Below are positions 19,627-30,960 of a stretch of DNA of 64,000 nt, one piece after another. Source of the stretch: Pantoea vagans (GTDB taxonomy: Bacteria > Pseudomonadota > Gammaproteobacteria > Enterobacterales > Enterobacteriaceae). The translations under genes and the position numbers were made by a program. Position 1 is the first letter of the stretch. Each line of letters starts with the position of its first letter. Below the pieces are notes generated by a model. The model made no database searches, was not told where the DNA came from, and saw only the letters and a program-made list of their open reading frames with translations. The stretch covers positions 496,001-560,000 of the forward strand of contig NZ_CP038853.1 in NCBI RefSeq assembly GCF_004792415.1. The letters are read 5' to 3'.

Positions 19627-21085
19627 ATTACTGGTTAACGTCACGCCTTCTGAAACACGCGTTGCCTACATTGATGGCGGCATCCTTCAGGAAATCCATA
19701 TTGAGCGTGAAGCGCGTCGTGGCATTGTTGGCAATATTTATAAAGGACGGGTAAGCCGTGTTCTGCCCGGCATGCAGGCCGCTTTTGTTGATATCGGCCT
19801 AGAAAAAGCCGCCTTTCTGCACGCGTCTGACATCATGCCGCATACGGAATGTGTGGCGGGCGACGAAAAGAAAAATTTCATCGTGCGCGATATCGCCGAG
19901 CTGGTGCGTCAGGGACAGGATCTGGTGGTTCAGGTAGTTAAAGACCCGCTTGGCACCAAAGGCGCCCGGCTTACCACGGACATTACCCTGCCTTCGCGTT
20001 ACCTGGTCTTTATGCCTGGCGCATCGCACGTCGGTGTCTCTCAGCGCATCGAGAGTGAGAAAGAGCGCGATCGGCTTAAGGCGGTGGTGGCGGATTACTG
20101 CGATGACCTCGGTGGCTTTATCATTCGCACCGCCGCAGAGGGGATCGGCGAAGAGGAGCTGGCGCAGGACGCGGCTTTTCTCAAACGTCTCTGGACCAAA
20201 GTCAGCGAGCGTAAAAAGCGCAACCAGACCCGCTGTCTGCTCTATGGCGAGCTGGCCCTGGCGCAGCGTATCCTGCGTGATTTTGCGGGCGCGGCGCTGG
20301 ATCGCATTCGGGTCGACTCGCGTCTGACCTGCGACATGCTGGTGGAATTTACCGGCGAATATATCCCGGAGATGGCCGGTAAACTGGAGCTCTACAACGG
20401 TAAACAGCCTATTTTTGACCTGTTTGACGTTGAAAATGAGATTCAGCGCTCGCTGGATCGCAAAGTTGAACTAAAGTCAGGCGGATATCTGATCATCGAT
20501 CAGACCGAGGCGATGACGACTATCGATATTAATACCGGTGCATTTGTTGGGCATCGCAATCTCGATGAGACGATATTCAACACCAATGTTGAAGCCACTC
20601 AGGCGATCGCGCGTCAGCTGCGGCTGCGTAATCTGGGCGGTATCATCATTATCGACTTCATCGACATGAGCAATGAAGACCATCGACGCCGGGTACTGCA
20701 TTCACTGGAAAGCGCGCTCAGTAAAGATCGGGTCAAAACCGGGATTAATGGTTTCTCGGCGCTGGGTCTGGTGGAGATGACGCGTAAGCGTACCCGTGAA
20801 AGCATTGAGCATGTCCTGTGCCAGGATTGCCCGGTCTGCAAAGGGCGCGGCACGCTGAAAACGGTTGAAACGGTCTGCTATGAAATCATGCGTGAGATTG
20901 TGCGGGTTCACCACGCTTATGATTCTGACCGTTTCCTGGTCTATGTTTCACCGACAGTCGGTGAGGCCCTAAAAACCGACGAGTCTCATGCGCTGGCTGA
21001 AGTTGAAATCTTTGTGGGTAAGCAGGTGAAAGTTCATGTTGAAGCGCTCTACACTCAGGAGCAGTTCGACGTGGTAATGATGTAA
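19616..21085 (+). CDS. rng: Ribonuclease G
   Basis: 489 residues, as in E. coli. The endoribonuclease matures the 5' end of 16S rRNA and cleaves certain mRNAs. An N-terminal S1 domain (about 35-125), a 5'-sensor/RNase-H-like region, the catalytic DNase-I-like segment with metal-binding aspartates ([17 protein letters not shown]) and the Zn-link [11 protein letters not shown] (about residues 402-412) are all present. The scaffold tail of RNase E is absent, which identifies RNase G. Confidence 0.97.
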   Translation: MTAELLVNVTPSETRVAYIDGGILQEIHIEREARRGIVGNIYKGRVSRVLPGMQAAFVDIGLEKAAFLHASDIMPHTECVAGDEKKNFIVRDIAELVRQGQDLVVQVVKDPLGTKGARLTTDITLPSRYLVFMPGASHVGVSQRIESEKERDRLKAVVADYCDDLGGFIIRTAAEGIGEEELAQDAAFLKRLWTKVSERKKRNQTRCLLYGELALAQRILRDFAGAALDRIRVDSRLTCDMLVEFTGEYIPEMAGKLELYNGKQPIFDLFDVENEIQRSLDRKVELKSGGYLIIDQTEAMTTIDINTGAFVGHRNLDETIFNTNVEATQAIARQLRLRNLGGIIIIDFIDMSNEDHRRRVLHSLESALSKDRVKTGINGFSALGLVEMTRKRTRESIEHVLCQDCPVCKGRGTLKTVETVCYEIMREIVRVHHAYDSDRFLVYVSPTVGEALKTDESHALAEVEIFVGKQVKVHVEALYTQEQFDVVMM

Positions 21086-21217
21086 CGTCAGCCCGTAATC
21101 GGTCTGAATAAACGCCCTTGTTTGGGATAAAATGCGCATCTTTAACGCTTTTATCCGAAGACGGTCGGGTATGAGAACCAACTATCCGTCGTTTACGGAA
21201 CACAAGGAGAGGCGTGA

Positions 21218-24200
21218 GTGAGGCAGTTGCCGAGGATTTTGTTACTGCTGGTCGCGACAATCATCGTGATTGTCGCGCTGCTGGTCAGCGGATTGCGTCT
21301 GGTGATGCCGCATCTCGACAGCTATCGCAACAACCTTCTGCAATTCATCTCCGACAAAACGGATGTGCCGGTTAACGCCAGCCAGTTACAGGGTAAATGG
21401 GAGAATTTCGGCCCAACCCTGCAGGTTCGTGACCTCAGCGTCGATCTGCATGAAAACGGCAAACTCACGATTAAACGTATCAATCTGGCGCTCGACGTCT
21501 GGCAGTCTCTGCTGCACTGGCGCTGGCAGTTCCGCGATCTGACCTTCTGGCAGCTGCACCTCGACACGAATCGCCCCTTACTCGACAACGACAAAGAGAA
21601 AAACAGCTTCCGTCCGGCGCAGATTAACGAGCTCTTCCTGCGTCAGTTTGACCACTTTGACCTGCGCGACAGCACCATTCGTTTCCGTACGCCGTCCGGC
21701 CAGCATGCTGAGCTGGCGATCCCCCGACTCACCTGGGTCAACGAAGATAACCGCCATCGCGCCGAAGGCGAAGTCAGTCTGTCGAGCTTTACCGGTCAGC
21801 ACGGCGTGGTTCAGGTGCGGCTCGATCTTAACGACAGTAACGGTTTACTTAATGATGGCCGTATCTGGATGCAGGCCGATGACGTCGACATGCGTCCATG
21901 GCTGGGCCGCTGGGTGCGCGATAATACCCGGCTGGACAGCGCCCGCTTCAGCCTGGCGGCCTGGGTTAACCTGCGTGATGGCGACATCTATGCTGGCGAT
22001 CTGCTGCTGCACAAGGGCGGCGCCAGCTGGCAGGGCGAAACCGGACGACACCGCATAGAAGTCGATGGGCTGACCGCGCATCTGTCACGCTTCCAGAATG
22101 GCTGGGTGGTCAATGTGCCGCAGACCCGGCTCAGCACCGACGGCGAGGCCTGGCCCGCAGGTCACTTCTCGCTGCTATGGCGTCCTGAAGACAAGCAGTT
22201 GCTGGGGCCGGATGGTCAGCAGGAGGTGCGGGTGCGCGCCACACAGCTGGTGCTGAGTCATATTGCGCCGATCGTACCGTTATTTGCGCCGCTCTCTCCG
22301 ACGCTGTTTGAAAACTGGCAGACGCTGCAGCCACAGGGCACCATTGATGGCCTGGCGCTGGATATTCCATTACAGCAGCCTGAAAAAACCCGCTTACAGG
22401 TGAAGTGGCGTGATTTCAGCTGGCAGCACTGGAAACTGTTGCCGGGCATCAGTCACCTGAGTGGAGAAGCACGCGGCAGCCTGAGCCATGGTCAGGTCAG
22501 TGTGGATATGGGCGCGGCAACCGTCCCCTATGGCGACATGTTCCAGGCACCCTTAGAAATTAAGCGGGTGACCGGGGCACTGCGCTGGCTTAAAGATGAA
22601 CATGGCCTGACGCTGGCGGGTGAAAACCTTGACCTCGACGCGCGCTCACTCCGGGCGCGCGGCGACTTCAGCTACCAGCAGAATAGCGGCGGCGAGCCTC
22701 GTCTGGATATTCTGGCGGGTATCCGGCTTACCGATGCGGGCGATGCCTGGCGCTACTTCCCGGTGCCGCTGATGGGTAACAGCCTGACGCACTATCTGAG
22801 TGGGGCGGTGAAGGGTGGCAGGGTGGACAACGCCACGCTGCTGTTTGCCGGTAACCCGGCGCTGTTCCCGTTCAAGCACAATGATGGCATGTTCCAGGTC
22901 TGGGTGCCGCTTCGCCAGGCGACCTATGCATTTCAGCCCAAATGGCCGGCGCTGAGCAATCTTGATGTCGACCTCAATTTCCTGAACGACGGTCTGTGGA
23001 TGAAAGCGCCAGTGGCCAGACTGGGCGAAGTAGACGCTCGCAACGTCACGGCGGTGATCCCTGACTACCTGAAAGAAAAACTGATCATCGACGGGGATAT
23101 CAGTGGTGAAGGCCAGCAGATCGCTGACTATTTCGATCAGACGCCGCTTAAGCCGTCACTGGGTGCCGCGCTGGAGCAGCTGGAAATTAAAGGCCGTGTC
23201 GGTGGCCATCTGAATCTGGACATTCCACTGGATGGAGAGCAGGTCCACGCCCGCGGCAATATCGATCTCAATAACAATTCGCTGTTTATCAAACCGTTAA
23301 AAACTACCATCGACAATCTTTCTGGCCGCTTCCGTTATGACAACGGCAATCTGGCCAGTGAGGATCTGCGGGCGAACTGGTTTGGGCAGCCGATGGGCGT
23401 CCGTTTCAGCACCCGGGAGAACCCGGATGACTTTGGCGTTAACGTCAAACTTCAGGGCGACTGGCAACCCGCGAAAATCAGCCAGGTTCCGGCAGCTGTC
23501 AGCAGGCAGCTCGGCGGGCATCTGCCGTGGCAGGGGGACGTCAATATTACGCTGCCGCATCATGGCGGGGCACGTTATGACGTGACGCTGAACGGTAATG
23601 CCAAAGAAGTAAGCAGTCACTTACCTGCACCACTCGATAAAAAAGCCGGTGAGGCGATGCCAGTTGCCATTCAGGCCAGCGGCGACCTGAACCATTTCGA
23701 TCTCAGCGGCAGCGTCGATGCAAACCATCGGTTTAACAGCCGCTGGTTGCTGGAGCCGACGTTGCGCGTTGATCGTGGCATCTGGCTGAACGATGCACAG
23801 AAAACGCCTGCGCTACCCGACCATGAGGGCATGGTACTGAATCTGCCCGCGCTGGATGGTGAGGCCTGGGTAGCGATGATGGCTGCAGGCGGCTCTGCGG
23901 GAGCGGGTGTGTCGGGCGGCGGGAGCGACTTCCAGACCGGTGGCGTTACACTGCCGGGTAACATCACGCTGCGCAGTCCTGCGGTTACGCTGGCTGGACA
24001 GCAATGGCATGAGGTTGAGGCGACGCTGGCACAAAGTTCAGGTGGCCGAGGTCAGGTCAGCGTCAATGCGAAAGAGCTGCGCGGTGAACTGGCGATGGCC
24101 CCCAAAGCGCCATGGCAGGTGAACCTGGATTACCTCTACTACAATCCGCAATGGGAAAACGAGGCAGGCAAGGGCGGCAAAGCACCTTCTCAGCAAACCA

Positions 24201-25048
24201 CAAACATTAACTTCAGTCAGTGGCCCGCCTTACAGCTGCGCTGTAACGAGTGCTGGGTACTGGGCCAGAAATATGGCCAGGTCTCCGCGATGCTGCAGCC
24301 TGAAGGAGATACGTTAGCGCTTACTAACGGAAAAGTGGATACCGGCAGCTCGCAGCTTAAAATTAACGGTGAGTGGGTTAATCGCCCGGACGATCAGCGC
24401 ACCTCGCTGAAGGGCACGCTTAAGGGGCCGAATATTAATAATGCGACCAACTGGTTTGGCGTGAATACCCCGCTGCGCGATGCGCCTTTTGATATTGCTT
24501 ACGACCTGCACTGGCGCTCTGCACCGTGGCAGCCCTCGGCAGAGACGCTGAGCGGTACCCTGAAGACCCACTTTGGCAAAGGCCAGATCGCGGATGTGAA
24601 CACCGGCACGGCGGGAAAAATTCTGCGGCTGGTGAGCTTCGATGCGCTGCTGCGCAAGCTGCGCTTCGACTTCAGCGACACCTTTACCAACTCGTTCTAT
24701 TTCGATTCGATTAACGGCACGGCCTGGATCGAAAACGGCGTCATGCGCACCGATAACCTGCTGGTGGATGGACTGGAAGCAGACATCGCCATGCAGGGTA
24801 ATCTCGACCTGGTGAAACGTCAGATCGATATGGAAGCGGTGGTTGCGCCTGAGATCTCTGCCTCTGTCGGCGTAGCGACCGCCTTTGCCATTAATCCGGT
24901 GATTGGCGCGGCGGTATTTGCCGCCAGCAAAGTTCTGGGACCGCTGTGGAACAAGATATCGCTGCTGCGTTATCACATCAGTGGCCCGCTGGATAAACCG
25001 GAAATCAATGAAGTGCTGCGTAAACCGCGTGAAACAGACAACAAGTGA
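21218..25048 (+). CDS. yhdP: AsmA-like envelope protein YhdP
   Basis: The 1276-residue protein (E. coli 1266) has an N-terminal membrane anchor (about 5-28) and a very long periplasmic beta-rich body, with conserved C-terminal region HISGPLDKPEINEVLRKPRE. Members of this family (YhdP, TamB, YdbH) carry phospholipids between inner and outer membranes. The start is a GTG at 21218, eight bases after AAGGAG. A Gly/Ala/Ser-rich loop near residue 890 (GGSAGAGVSGGGS) is not in the E. coli protein. 132 bases separate it from rng. Confidence 0.95.
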   Translation: MRQLPRILLLLVATIIVIVALLVSGLRLVMPHLDSYRNNLLQFISDKTDVPVNASQLQGKWENFGPTLQVRDLSVDLHENGKLTIKRINLALDVWQSLLHWRWQFRDLTFWQLHLDTNRPLLDNDKEKNSFRPAQINELFLRQFDHFDLRDSTIRFRTPSGQHAELAIPRLTWVNEDNRHRAEGEVSLSSFTGQHGVVQVRLDLNDSNGLLNDGRIWMQADDVDMRPWLGRWVRDNTRLDSARFSLAAWVNLRDGDIYAGDLLLHKGGASWQGETGRHRIEVDGLTAHLSRFQNGWVVNVPQTRLSTDGEAWPAGHFSLLWRPEDKQLLGPDGQQEVRVRATQLVLSHIAPIVPLFAPLSPTLFENWQTLQPQGTIDGLALDIPLQQPEKTRLQVKWRDFSWQHWKLLPGISHLSGEARGSLSHGQVSVDMGAATVPYGDMFQAPLEIKRVTGALRWLKDEHGLTLAGENLDLDARSLRARGDFSYQQNSGGEPRLDILAGIRLTDAGDAWRYFPVPLMGNSLTHYLSGAVKGGRVDNATLLFAGNPALFPFKHNDGMFQVWVPLRQATYAFQPKWPALSNLDVDLNFLNDGLWMKAPVARLGEVDARNVTAVIPDYLKEKLIIDGDISGEGQQIADYFDQTPLKPSLGAALEQLEIKGRVGGHLNLDIPLDGEQVHARGNIDLNNNSLFIKPLKTTIDNLSGRFRYDNGNLASEDLRANWFGQPMGVRFSTRENPDDFGVNVKLQGDWQPAKISQVPAAVSRQLGGHLPWQGDVNITLPHHGGARYDVTLNGNAKEVSSHLPAPLDKKAGEAMPVAIQASGDLNHFDLSGSVDANHRFNSRWLLEPTLRVDRGIWLNDAQKTPALPDHEGMVLNLPALDGEAWVAMMAAGGSAGAGVSGGGSDFQTGGVTLPGNITLRSPAVTLAGQQWHEVEATLAQSSGGRGQVSVNAKELRGELAMAPKAPWQVNLDYLYYNPQWENEAGKGGKAPSQQTTNINFSQWPALQLRCNECWVLGQKYGQVSAMLQPEGDTLALTNGKVDTGSSQLKINGEWVNRPDDQRTSLKGTLKGPNINNATNWFGVNTPLRDAPFDIAYDLHWRSAPWQPSAETLSGTLKTHFGKGQIADVNTGTAGKILRLVSFDALLRKLRFDFSDTFTNSFYFDSINGTAWIENGVMRTDNLLVDGLEADIAMQGNLDLVKRQIDMEAVVAPEISASVGVATAFAINPVIGAAVFAASKVLGPLWNKISLLRYHISGPLDKPEINEVLRKPRETDNK

Positions 25049-25112
25049 ATTTGACGCCGTACCGGAATTACCGCAGGCTATGATTATCTGAGCACATAAT
25101 GAGTGAGAAACG

Positions 25113-26558
25113 ATGACTCTGAACCTGGTAAGTGAGCAGTTACTGACTGCTAACGGCATTAATCAGCAGGACCTATTTTCCCTGTTAGGGCAGCTTTCAG
25201 AACGTCGTCTGGATTATGCCGATCTCTATTTTCAGTCCAGCTTTCACGAATCCTGGGTGCTGGAAGACAAAATTATTAAAGATGGCTCATACCATATCGA
25301 TCAGGGCGTCGGCGTGCGCGCGGTCAGCGGTGAGAAAACCGGCTTCGCCTATGCCGACCAGATTACGCTGAATGCGTTGCGTCTCTCCTCGGAAGCGGCT
25401 CGTAGCATTGTACGCGAACAGGGAAACGGCAAGGCCCATACGCTTTCTGCCGTGATGAACCGTTCGCTCTATTCGGCGGTCGATCCGCTGAGCAGCCTGA
25501 CGCGTGAAGACAAAATTGCCCTGCTGCATCGCGTCGATAAAGTCGCCCGTGCGGCTGATCCGCGCGTGCAGGAAGTCAATGCCAGCCTGACCGGTGTTTA
25601 CGAGCAGGTGCTGGTGGCGGCCACTGATGGCACGCTGGCGGCAGACGTTCGTCCGCTGGTTCGCCTCTCTATCAGCGTCCAGGTTGAAGATCAGGGCAAG
25701 CGTGAGCGCGGCGCAAGCGGCGGCGGGGCACGTACCGGCTATGCGTTCTTCCTTGAAGATGAAAATGGCGACGTGCGTGCTGATGCATGGGCGCGTGAAG
25801 CGGTGCGTATGGCGCTGGTTAACCTCTCCGCCGTGGCGGCACCTGCTGGCGCGTTGCCGGTAGTGCTGGGTGCAGGCTGGCCGGGTGTGCTGCTGCATGA
25901 GGCAGTCGGTCATGGTCTGGAAGGCGACTTCAACCGCCGTGGCACCTCGGTGTTCAGCGGTAAAATCGGTCAGCAGGTTGCCTCTGAACTCTGTACCGTG
26001 GTGGATGACGGCACCCTCGAAGGTCTGCGCGGCTCACTGGCGGTCGATGATGAAGGCGTTCCCGGTCAGTACAACATGCTGATTGAGAACGGTGTGCTGA
26101 AAGGCTACATGCAGGACAAGCTGAATGCGCGACTGATGGGCGTCAGCCCGACCGGTAACGGACGCCGTGAATCCTACGCGCATCTGCCAATGCCACGCAT
26201 GACCAACACCTATATGCTGGCAGGCAAGTCATCGCCACAGGATATTATTGAGAGCGTTGAGTACGGCATCTATGCGCCGAACTTTGGTGGGGGTCAGGTG
26301 GATATCACCTCCGGCAAATTTGTCTTCTCCACCTCAGAGGCTTATCTGATTGAGAAAGGCAAAATCACCAAACCGGTCAAAGGCGCGACGCTGATTGGCT
26401 CCGGTATTGAAGCGATGCAGCAGATCTCGATGGTGGGTAATGACCTGGCGCTGGACAAAGGCGTCGGCGTTTGCGGTAAAGAGGGCCAGAGCCTGCCGGT
26501 CGGTGTCGGTCAGCCTACCCTGAAGCTGGATAAACTGACCATCGGCGGCACCGCCTGA
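25113..26558 (+). CDS. tldD: Metalloprotease TldD
   Basis: 481 residues, as in E. coli. With its partner TldE (PmbA) it trims unfolded peptides, including the leader of microcin B17 and the antitoxin CcdA. The zinc motif [11 protein letters not shown] (HExxxH) lies near residue 263-273 and is intact. The heterodimer partner gene is not in the window, as expected because pmbA is unlinked in E. coli. The gene follows yhdP and ends in a shared terminator facing aaeR. Confidence 0.97.
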   Translation: MTLNLVSEQLLTANGINQQDLFSLLGQLSERRLDYADLYFQSSFHESWVLEDKIIKDGSYHIDQGVGVRAVSGEKTGFAYADQITLNALRLSSEAARSIVREQGNGKAHTLSAVMNRSLYSAVDPLSSLTREDKIALLHRVDKVARAADPRVQEVNASLTGVYEQVLVAATDGTLAADVRPLVRLSISVQVEDQGKRERGASGGGARTGYAFFLEDENGDVRADAWAREAVRMALVNLSAVAAPAGALPVVLGAGWPGVLLHEAVGHGLEGDFNRRGTSVFSGKIGQQVASELCTVVDDGTLEGLRGSLAVDDEGVPGQYNMLIENGVLKGYMQDKLNARLMGVSPTGNGRRESYAHLPMPRMTNTYMLAGKSSPQDIIESVEYGIYAPNFGGGQVDITSGKFVFSTSEAYLIEKGKITKPVKGATLIGSGIEAMQQISMVGNDLALDKGVGVCGKEGQSLPVGVGQPTLKLDKLTIGGTA

Positions 26559-26567
26559 TGTGACCTC

Positions 26568-26593
26568 AACAACCCGCCGCCCGGCGGGTTGTT
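26568..26593. terminator. Terminator between convergent tldD and aaeR
   Basis: An 11-bp stem AACAACCCGCC/GGCGGGTTGTT with loop GCCC is followed by TAGCTTTT on the plus strand. The right arm overlaps the aaeR stop codon, so it may serve both genes, though the T-run is better for tldD. Confidence 0.8.
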
Positions 26594-27509
26594 AGCTTTT
26601 ACGGTGCTGCTGATACTGTTCAGCTACCTGTTCAAAATAGCCGGTCAGATAATCGATGCAGACCTGCACCTTCAGCGGCAGTTTATCCTTCTCGGTATAG
26701 AGCGCATACACCGGACGCGGATCGGACTGATAGTGCGGAAAAAGAATATCGATCTCGCCTGCGGTGATCTCATCAATCACCCACATCATCGGCACATAGG
26801 CGATGCCATTGCCCGACTTCAGCCAGCGAATCAGCGTCAGCGAATCGTTGGTCACGAAACGCCCCTGTGGCGCGAGGCGGGTGACTAAGCCTTCTGGCGC
26901 AATCAGCTCAAAATTGTTGTCGGGCCGTACGCTATATTCCAGCCAGGAAAAATTATCGATATCGCCCGGCTTCTCCGGCGTGCCATGCTGGGCCAGATAG
27001 CTTTTTGCGGCGCACACCACCATCGGCATCGCGCCAAGGCGACGCGAAAAGAGGCTGGAATCTTTTAATGCGCCTACCCGAATCACCAGATCCAGACCAT
27101 CCGCAATCAAATCCGGGGCCGGAACGCCAGTAACCAGATTCACACTCAGCCCCGGATACTCCCGCAGCATATCGCTGGTCATACCGGCTAACACGTTCTG
27201 CGCCATGGTCGAGGAGCTGCCAATGCGCAACACGCCAATCGGCGTATTGTTAAACGCGTAGAGCTGTTCATGCACCTGCGTCGCTTCCGCCAGCATACGG
27301 CGGCAGCCCTGATAATAGATTTTACCCGCTTCGGTCAGCCCGATACTGCGGGTACTGCGATTCAGCAGCTTAACCTGCAATGCATCTTCCAGTTTCGCGA
27401 CGATCTGGCTGATGGATGAGACGCTCAGATGGAGCTGACGCGCCGCCGCGGTAAACGAACCGAGTTCGACCACCCTGGCGAAGACAGACATACCTTTCAG
27501 TCGTTCCAT
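26592..27509 (-). CDS. aaeR: LysR-type regulator of aaeXAB
   Basis: The 305-residue regulator has an N-terminal winged helix-turn-helix (about 17-38, SFTAAARQLHLSVSSISQIV) and a LysR substrate-binding domain. It is closely similar to E. coli AaeR (QseA), which activates the divergent aromatic-acid efflux operon in response to p-hydroxybenzoate. It is divergent from aaeX by 232 bases. A near-consensus CRP site lies just before its start codon. The E. coli protein is four residues longer at the C-terminus. Confidence 0.95.
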   Translation of the reverse strand: MERLKGMSVFARVVELGSFTAAARQLHLSVSSISQIVAKLEDALQVKLLNRSTRSIGLTEAGKIYYQGCRRMLAEATQVHEQLYAFNNTPIGVLRIGSSSTMAQNVLAGMTSDMLREYPGLSVNLVTGVPAPDLIADGLDLVIRVGALKDSSLFSRRLGAMPMVVCAAKSYLAQHGTPEKPGDIDNFSWLEYSVRPDNNFELIAPEGLVTRLAPQGRFVTNDSLTLIRWLKSGNGIAYVPMMWVIDEITAGEIDILFPHYQSDPRPVYALYTEKDKLPLKVQVCIDYLTGYFEQVAEQYQQHRKS

Positions 27510-27524
27510 TATTTACTCTGGCTT

Positions 27525-27546
27525 AAAAGTGATTTAGATCACATTC
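27525..27546. promoter_or_regulatory. CRP-binding site beside aaeR
   Basis: AAAAGTGATTTAGATCACATTC keeps 19 of 22 positions of the CRP consensus, with both TGA/TCA half-sites perfect apart from one flanking base. It lies 16 bases before the aaeR start codon, where bound CRP would block aaeR transcription or stimulate the divergent aaeX side. (FNR would need TTGAT half-sites, which are absent.). Confidence 0.65.
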
Positions 27547-27565
27547 TGTAGAAAACTTATAGTCA

Positions 27566-27587
27566 GGCGCGTTATTATAAGCGCGCC
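27566..27587. repeat. Inverted repeat in the aaeR-aaeX region
   Basis: GGCGCG, ten AT-rich bases, CGCGCC. It lies in the middle of the divergent regulatory region and could be part of the AaeR operator or an RNA hairpin in an aaeX leader. No further evidence separates these. Confidence 0.4.
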
Positions 27588-27741
27588 GGGGTATTTCCCG
27601 GTGATTCTTCATTGCCTGATACCCTTCGATGATACGCTATTATTAAGCCAGCTGCGGTTCGGATAGCGCTGCCAGAGGGTTTTCCTGCGACATCTGAAAA
27701 GGCAACGAAGTATCCCGGCAAGGTCGAACTAAGGATTTGTG

Positions 27742-27945
27742 ATGAGTGTGCTTCCGGTATTTGTCATGTTTGGGCTCTCTTTTCCGCCCGTTTTCATCGA
27801 ATTGATTATTTCACTGATGCTGTTCTGGTTAGTGAAACGCGTGCTGACGCCGAGCGGTATCTACGATCTTGTCTGGCATCCGGCACTTTTTAATACAGCG
27901 CTTTACTGCTGTGTGTTTTACCTTGTCTCCCGTTTATTAGTCTGA
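27742..27945 (+). CDS. aaeX: Small membrane protein AaeX
   Basis: 67 residues, as in E. coli, with two membrane helices (about 8-30 and 42-62; DUF1656). It is the first gene of the aaeXAB efflux operon; its own function is not known. The ATG at 27742 is preferred over the GTG one codon earlier because it gives the E. coli-like MSVLPV start and is seven bases from AAGGA. Confidence 0.92.
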   Translation: MSVLPVFVMFGLSFPPVFIELIISLMLFWLVKRVLTPSGIYDLVWHPALFNTALYCCVFYLVSRLLV

Positions 27946-27952
27946 GGTTGAA

Positions 27953-28885
27953 GTGAAAGCACTCATAAGAAAAATCGCGCGCTACGCGATCACGATTCTG
28001 CTGGTCATCATCGCAGTGATTATCATCTTCCGCGCCTGGGTGTTCTATACCGAATCACCCTGGACTCGTGATGCACGTTTTGCAGCTGACGTGGTGGCGA
28101 TCTCGCCTGACGTCACTGGCCTGATTACTGAGGTTCCGGTACACGACAACCAGCTGGTGAAGAAGGGCGATACGCTGTTTGTGGTTGACCGCCCTCGCTA
28201 TCAAAAGGCGCTCGATCAGGCACAGGCGGATGTTGAATATTACCAGGCCCTGGTGAGTGAGAAACGTCGCGAAGCCGGCCGCCGTAATCAGCTTGGTACC
28301 TCTGCAATGTCGCGCGAGGCGATTGAGCAATCTAACAACGATCTGCAAACCAGCGAGCATCAGCTGGCAAAATCGGTGGCGACGCGCGATCTGGCGAAGA
28401 TCGATCTTGAGCGCACCACCGTGAAAGCGCCATCCGATGGCTGGGTCACCAACCTCAACGTCTATCAGGGCGAATTTATTACCCGTGGTTCTGTGGCGGT
28501 GGCGCTGGTTCAGCAGCACTCTTTCTATGTGCTGGCTTACCTTGAAGAGACAAAACTGCACGGCGTTGAGAAGGGCTTCCGCGCGGAAGTGACGCCACTT
28601 GGCAGCAACATTGTGCTGCGTGGCACCGTCGACAGCGTCGCGGCGGGCGTCACCAACAGCAGCAGCTCGGTCGATAGTAAAGGCATGGCAACGGTAGACT
28701 CCAATCTGGAGTGGGTCCGTCTGGCACAGCGTGTGCCGGTGCGCATCCGGCTTGATCAGCAGCCCGGCAATCGCTTCCCGGCGGGAACCACCGCGACCGT
28801 GGTGATTACCGGTCAGGCCGATCGTCAGCCTGAACAGGTTTCACCCATGATCCGACTGTTCAATCGCCTGCGTGAGTTTGGTTAA
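27953..28885 (+). CDS. aaeA: Aromatic carboxylic acid efflux pump, membrane fusion subunit
   Basis: 310 residues, as in E. coli. AaeA links the AaeB transporter to an outer-membrane channel for p-hydroxybenzoic acid export. It has an N-terminal membrane helix (about 12-29), a biotinyl-lipoyl-like half motif [13 protein letters not shown] region ([18 protein letters not shown]), a coiled-coil hairpin (about 85-145) and the beta-barrel domain. The start is a GTG at 27953, seven bases after aaeX, with a TGAGG ribosome site. Confidence 0.95.
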   Translation: MKALIRKIARYAITILLVIIAVIIIFRAWVFYTESPWTRDARFAADVVAISPDVTGLITEVPVHDNQLVKKGDTLFVVDRPRYQKALDQAQADVEYYQALVSEKRREAGRRNQLGTSAMSREAIEQSNNDLQTSEHQLAKSVATRDLAKIDLERTTVKAPSDGWVTNLNVYQGEFITRGSVAVALVQQHSFYVLAYLEETKLHGVEKGFRAEVTPLGSNIVLRGTVDSVAAGVTNSSSSVDSKGMATVDSNLEWVRLAQRVPVRIRLDQQPGNRFPAGTTATVVITGQADRQPEQVSPMIRLFNRLREFG

Positions 28886-28894
28886 GAGGGCGAT

Positions 28895-30847
28895 ATGATC
28901 GAGTTCCTGCGTTTCCCGGTCAAGCTGACCTTCGCGCTGGTGTTAGCGTTGATGGTAGGGTTTCACTTTAACCTTGAAACACCACGCTGGGCAGTCATGA
29001 CCGCCGGGATCGTGGCGGGCGGCACCGCGTTTGCAGCGGGTGGCGATCCCTATTCCGGCGCACTGCGCTATCGCGGCGTTTTACGTATTATCGGGACATT
29101 CATCGGCTGTATCGCTGCACTCACCATCATGATCGCCACCGTGCGTGCGCCGGTTGTGATGCTGCTGCTGTGCTGCATCTGGGCAGGGCTTTGCGTCTGG
29201 CTCTCTTCGCTGATTAAGGTAGAAAACTCCTATGCGCTGGGACTGGCGGGTTACACCGCGCTGATTATTGTGGTGACGGCTAACGCCAGCGGCGGTCTGA
29301 CGCTGGTGCCGCAATATGCGGTTGAGCGCTGCAGTGAAATCGTACTCGGTATTCTGTGCGCCATTCTGGCCGACATGATCTTCTCGCCACGTTCGATTAA
29401 AAAAGTGATCGACGCAGAAGTTGATTCGCTGCTGGTGGCTCACTATCACCTGCTGCAACTCTGCGTCGCCCATGGTGATAAAGAAGAGGTCGATAAAGCC
29501 TGGAGCGCGCTGGTGCGGCGCACCACGGCGCTGAACAGCATGCGCAGCCAGCTGATGATGGAGTCGTCACGCTGGAAGAACAGCAACCGCCGTTTGCAGA
29601 TGCTTAATACCCTGTCACTGACGCTGATAACGCAGGCTGCCGAAACCTTCCTCATTCAGAATTCCCGCCCGGACTATATTCCGCCCCAGTACCGGTTGAT
29701 GGTTGAAAAACCGGCCTCGACGGTTGAAGAGGTGCATAAGCGGATGAAAGTAATGCGGCGGGTGATTGGCGCTACGGGCAAAACAACGCCGGTCACGCTG
29801 GCCAGTTGGGTAGGCAGCGCCACCGAATATCTGCTGCTGCTTAAAGGCATCAAAAGCAACAGCCGGATAACCTCGCTGGAAGAGGAGATTCTGCAGCGCG
29901 AAGTGGTGATTCAGGCGCGTTCGGCTGAAACACATCATGCGATGATTAACGGCATCCGCACCTTCGTTGCAACCGCGCTGGGTTCGCTGTTCTGGCTCTA
30001 TACGGGCTGGACGTCGGGCAGTGGCTGTATGGTCATGCTGGCCGTTATTACCGCGCTGGCGATGCGTATGCCTAACCCTCTGATGATGGCCAAGGATTTT
30101 CTCTACGGCATGACGGTCGCGGTTCCACTCGGGGCGCTCTATTTTATGTATGTTCTGCCCGCGACGCAGCAGAGCGCACTACTGCTCTGCATCGCCATCG
30201 GCATACTGGGTTTTATCGGCGGCATCTTTATTCAGCGGCGTCAGCTCGGCACGCTGGGTGCGTTGATTGGTACGCTCAACGTGCTGGTTCTCGATAATCC
30301 GATGGAATTTCACATTAACGTTTTCCTCGATAATGTGCTCGGTCAGGTTATCGGCTGCTTTGTCGCGATGATGGTCATTCTGCTGATTCGGGATAAATCG
30401 AAGGCGCGCACCGGCCGCAAACTGCTGAACCGCTTTATGTATGCAGCGGTCTCGGCCATGACCACCAATCAGGCGCGTCGGCGCGAAAATCATCTGCCAG
30501 CGCTCTATCAGCAACTGTTTCTGCTGCTAAACCTGTTTCCAGGCGACATCAATAAATATCGCATCGCCCTGACGCTGATCATCGGTCATCAGCGGTTACG
30601 CGACGCGGAAGTGCCGGTCAACGCCGATCTCTCTGCGTATCACCGACAACTGCGTTACACCGCCGATCGGGTGATATCCGCCAGCAGCGACGACAAGCGC
30701 CGTTACTACTTTGAACGTCTGCTCAAAGAGCTGGATGTCTATCAGGAAAAACTGGTCCATTACGAGGCACCCGTCAGCGTAACGGAACCGGTCAAACGAC
30801 TGGCGACGATGCTGGATAAATACCAGAACACGCTCATCCAAATCTGA
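28895..30847 (+). CDS. aaeB: Aromatic carboxylic acid efflux pump, transporter subunit
   Basis: The 650-residue inner-membrane protein of the aromatic acid exporter family (E. coli 655) has two blocks of membrane helices (about 10-160 and 365-490) separated by a large cytoplasmic region and followed by a cytoplasmic C-terminal domain. With AaeA it acts as a relief valve for p-hydroxybenzoate and related acids. It starts nine bases after aaeA. A hairpin CCGCTGC/GCAGCGG without a T-run (30854-30872) follows its stop codon. Confidence 0.95.
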   Translation: MIEFLRFPVKLTFALVLALMVGFHFNLETPRWAVMTAGIVAGGTAFAAGGDPYSGALRYRGVLRIIGTFIGCIAALTIMIATVRAPVVMLLLCCIWAGLCVWLSSLIKVENSYALGLAGYTALIIVVTANASGGLTLVPQYAVERCSEIVLGILCAILADMIFSPRSIKKVIDAEVDSLLVAHYHLLQLCVAHGDKEEVDKAWSALVRRTTALNSMRSQLMMESSRWKNSNRRLQMLNTLSLTLITQAAETFLIQNSRPDYIPPQYRLMVEKPASTVEEVHKRMKVMRRVIGATGKTTPVTLASWVGSATEYLLLLKGIKSNSRITSLEEEILQREVVIQARSAETHHAMINGIRTFVATALGSLFWLYTGWTSGSGCMVMLAVITALAMRMPNPLMMAKDFLYGMTVAVPLGALYFMYVLPATQQSALLLCIAIGILGFIGGIFIQRRQLGTLGALIGTLNVLVLDNPMEFHINVFLDNVLGQVIGCFVAMMVILLIRDKSKARTGRKLLNRFMYAAVSAMTTNQARRRENHLPALYQQLFLLLNLFPGDINKYRIALTLIIGHQRLRDAEVPVNADLSAYHRQLRYTADRVISASSDDKRRYYFERLLKELDVYQEKLVHYEAPVSVTEPVKRLATMLDKYQNTLIQI

Positions 30848-30960
30848 ATCTGGCCGCTGCGACCTGCAGCGGTCTGTGCAATCCCCATCCATCACAAAAT
30901 CTGTCGCTTTTGCCAACTATACTCTCCAGACGGAAGAGCAAAACTGACAGGAGCGAATCA

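Noticed and set aside
24314..25159. 281-codon minus-strand frame over the yhdP end
   Set aside because: Antisense to the conserved C-terminal part of yhdP and to the tldD start; no recognisable domain.
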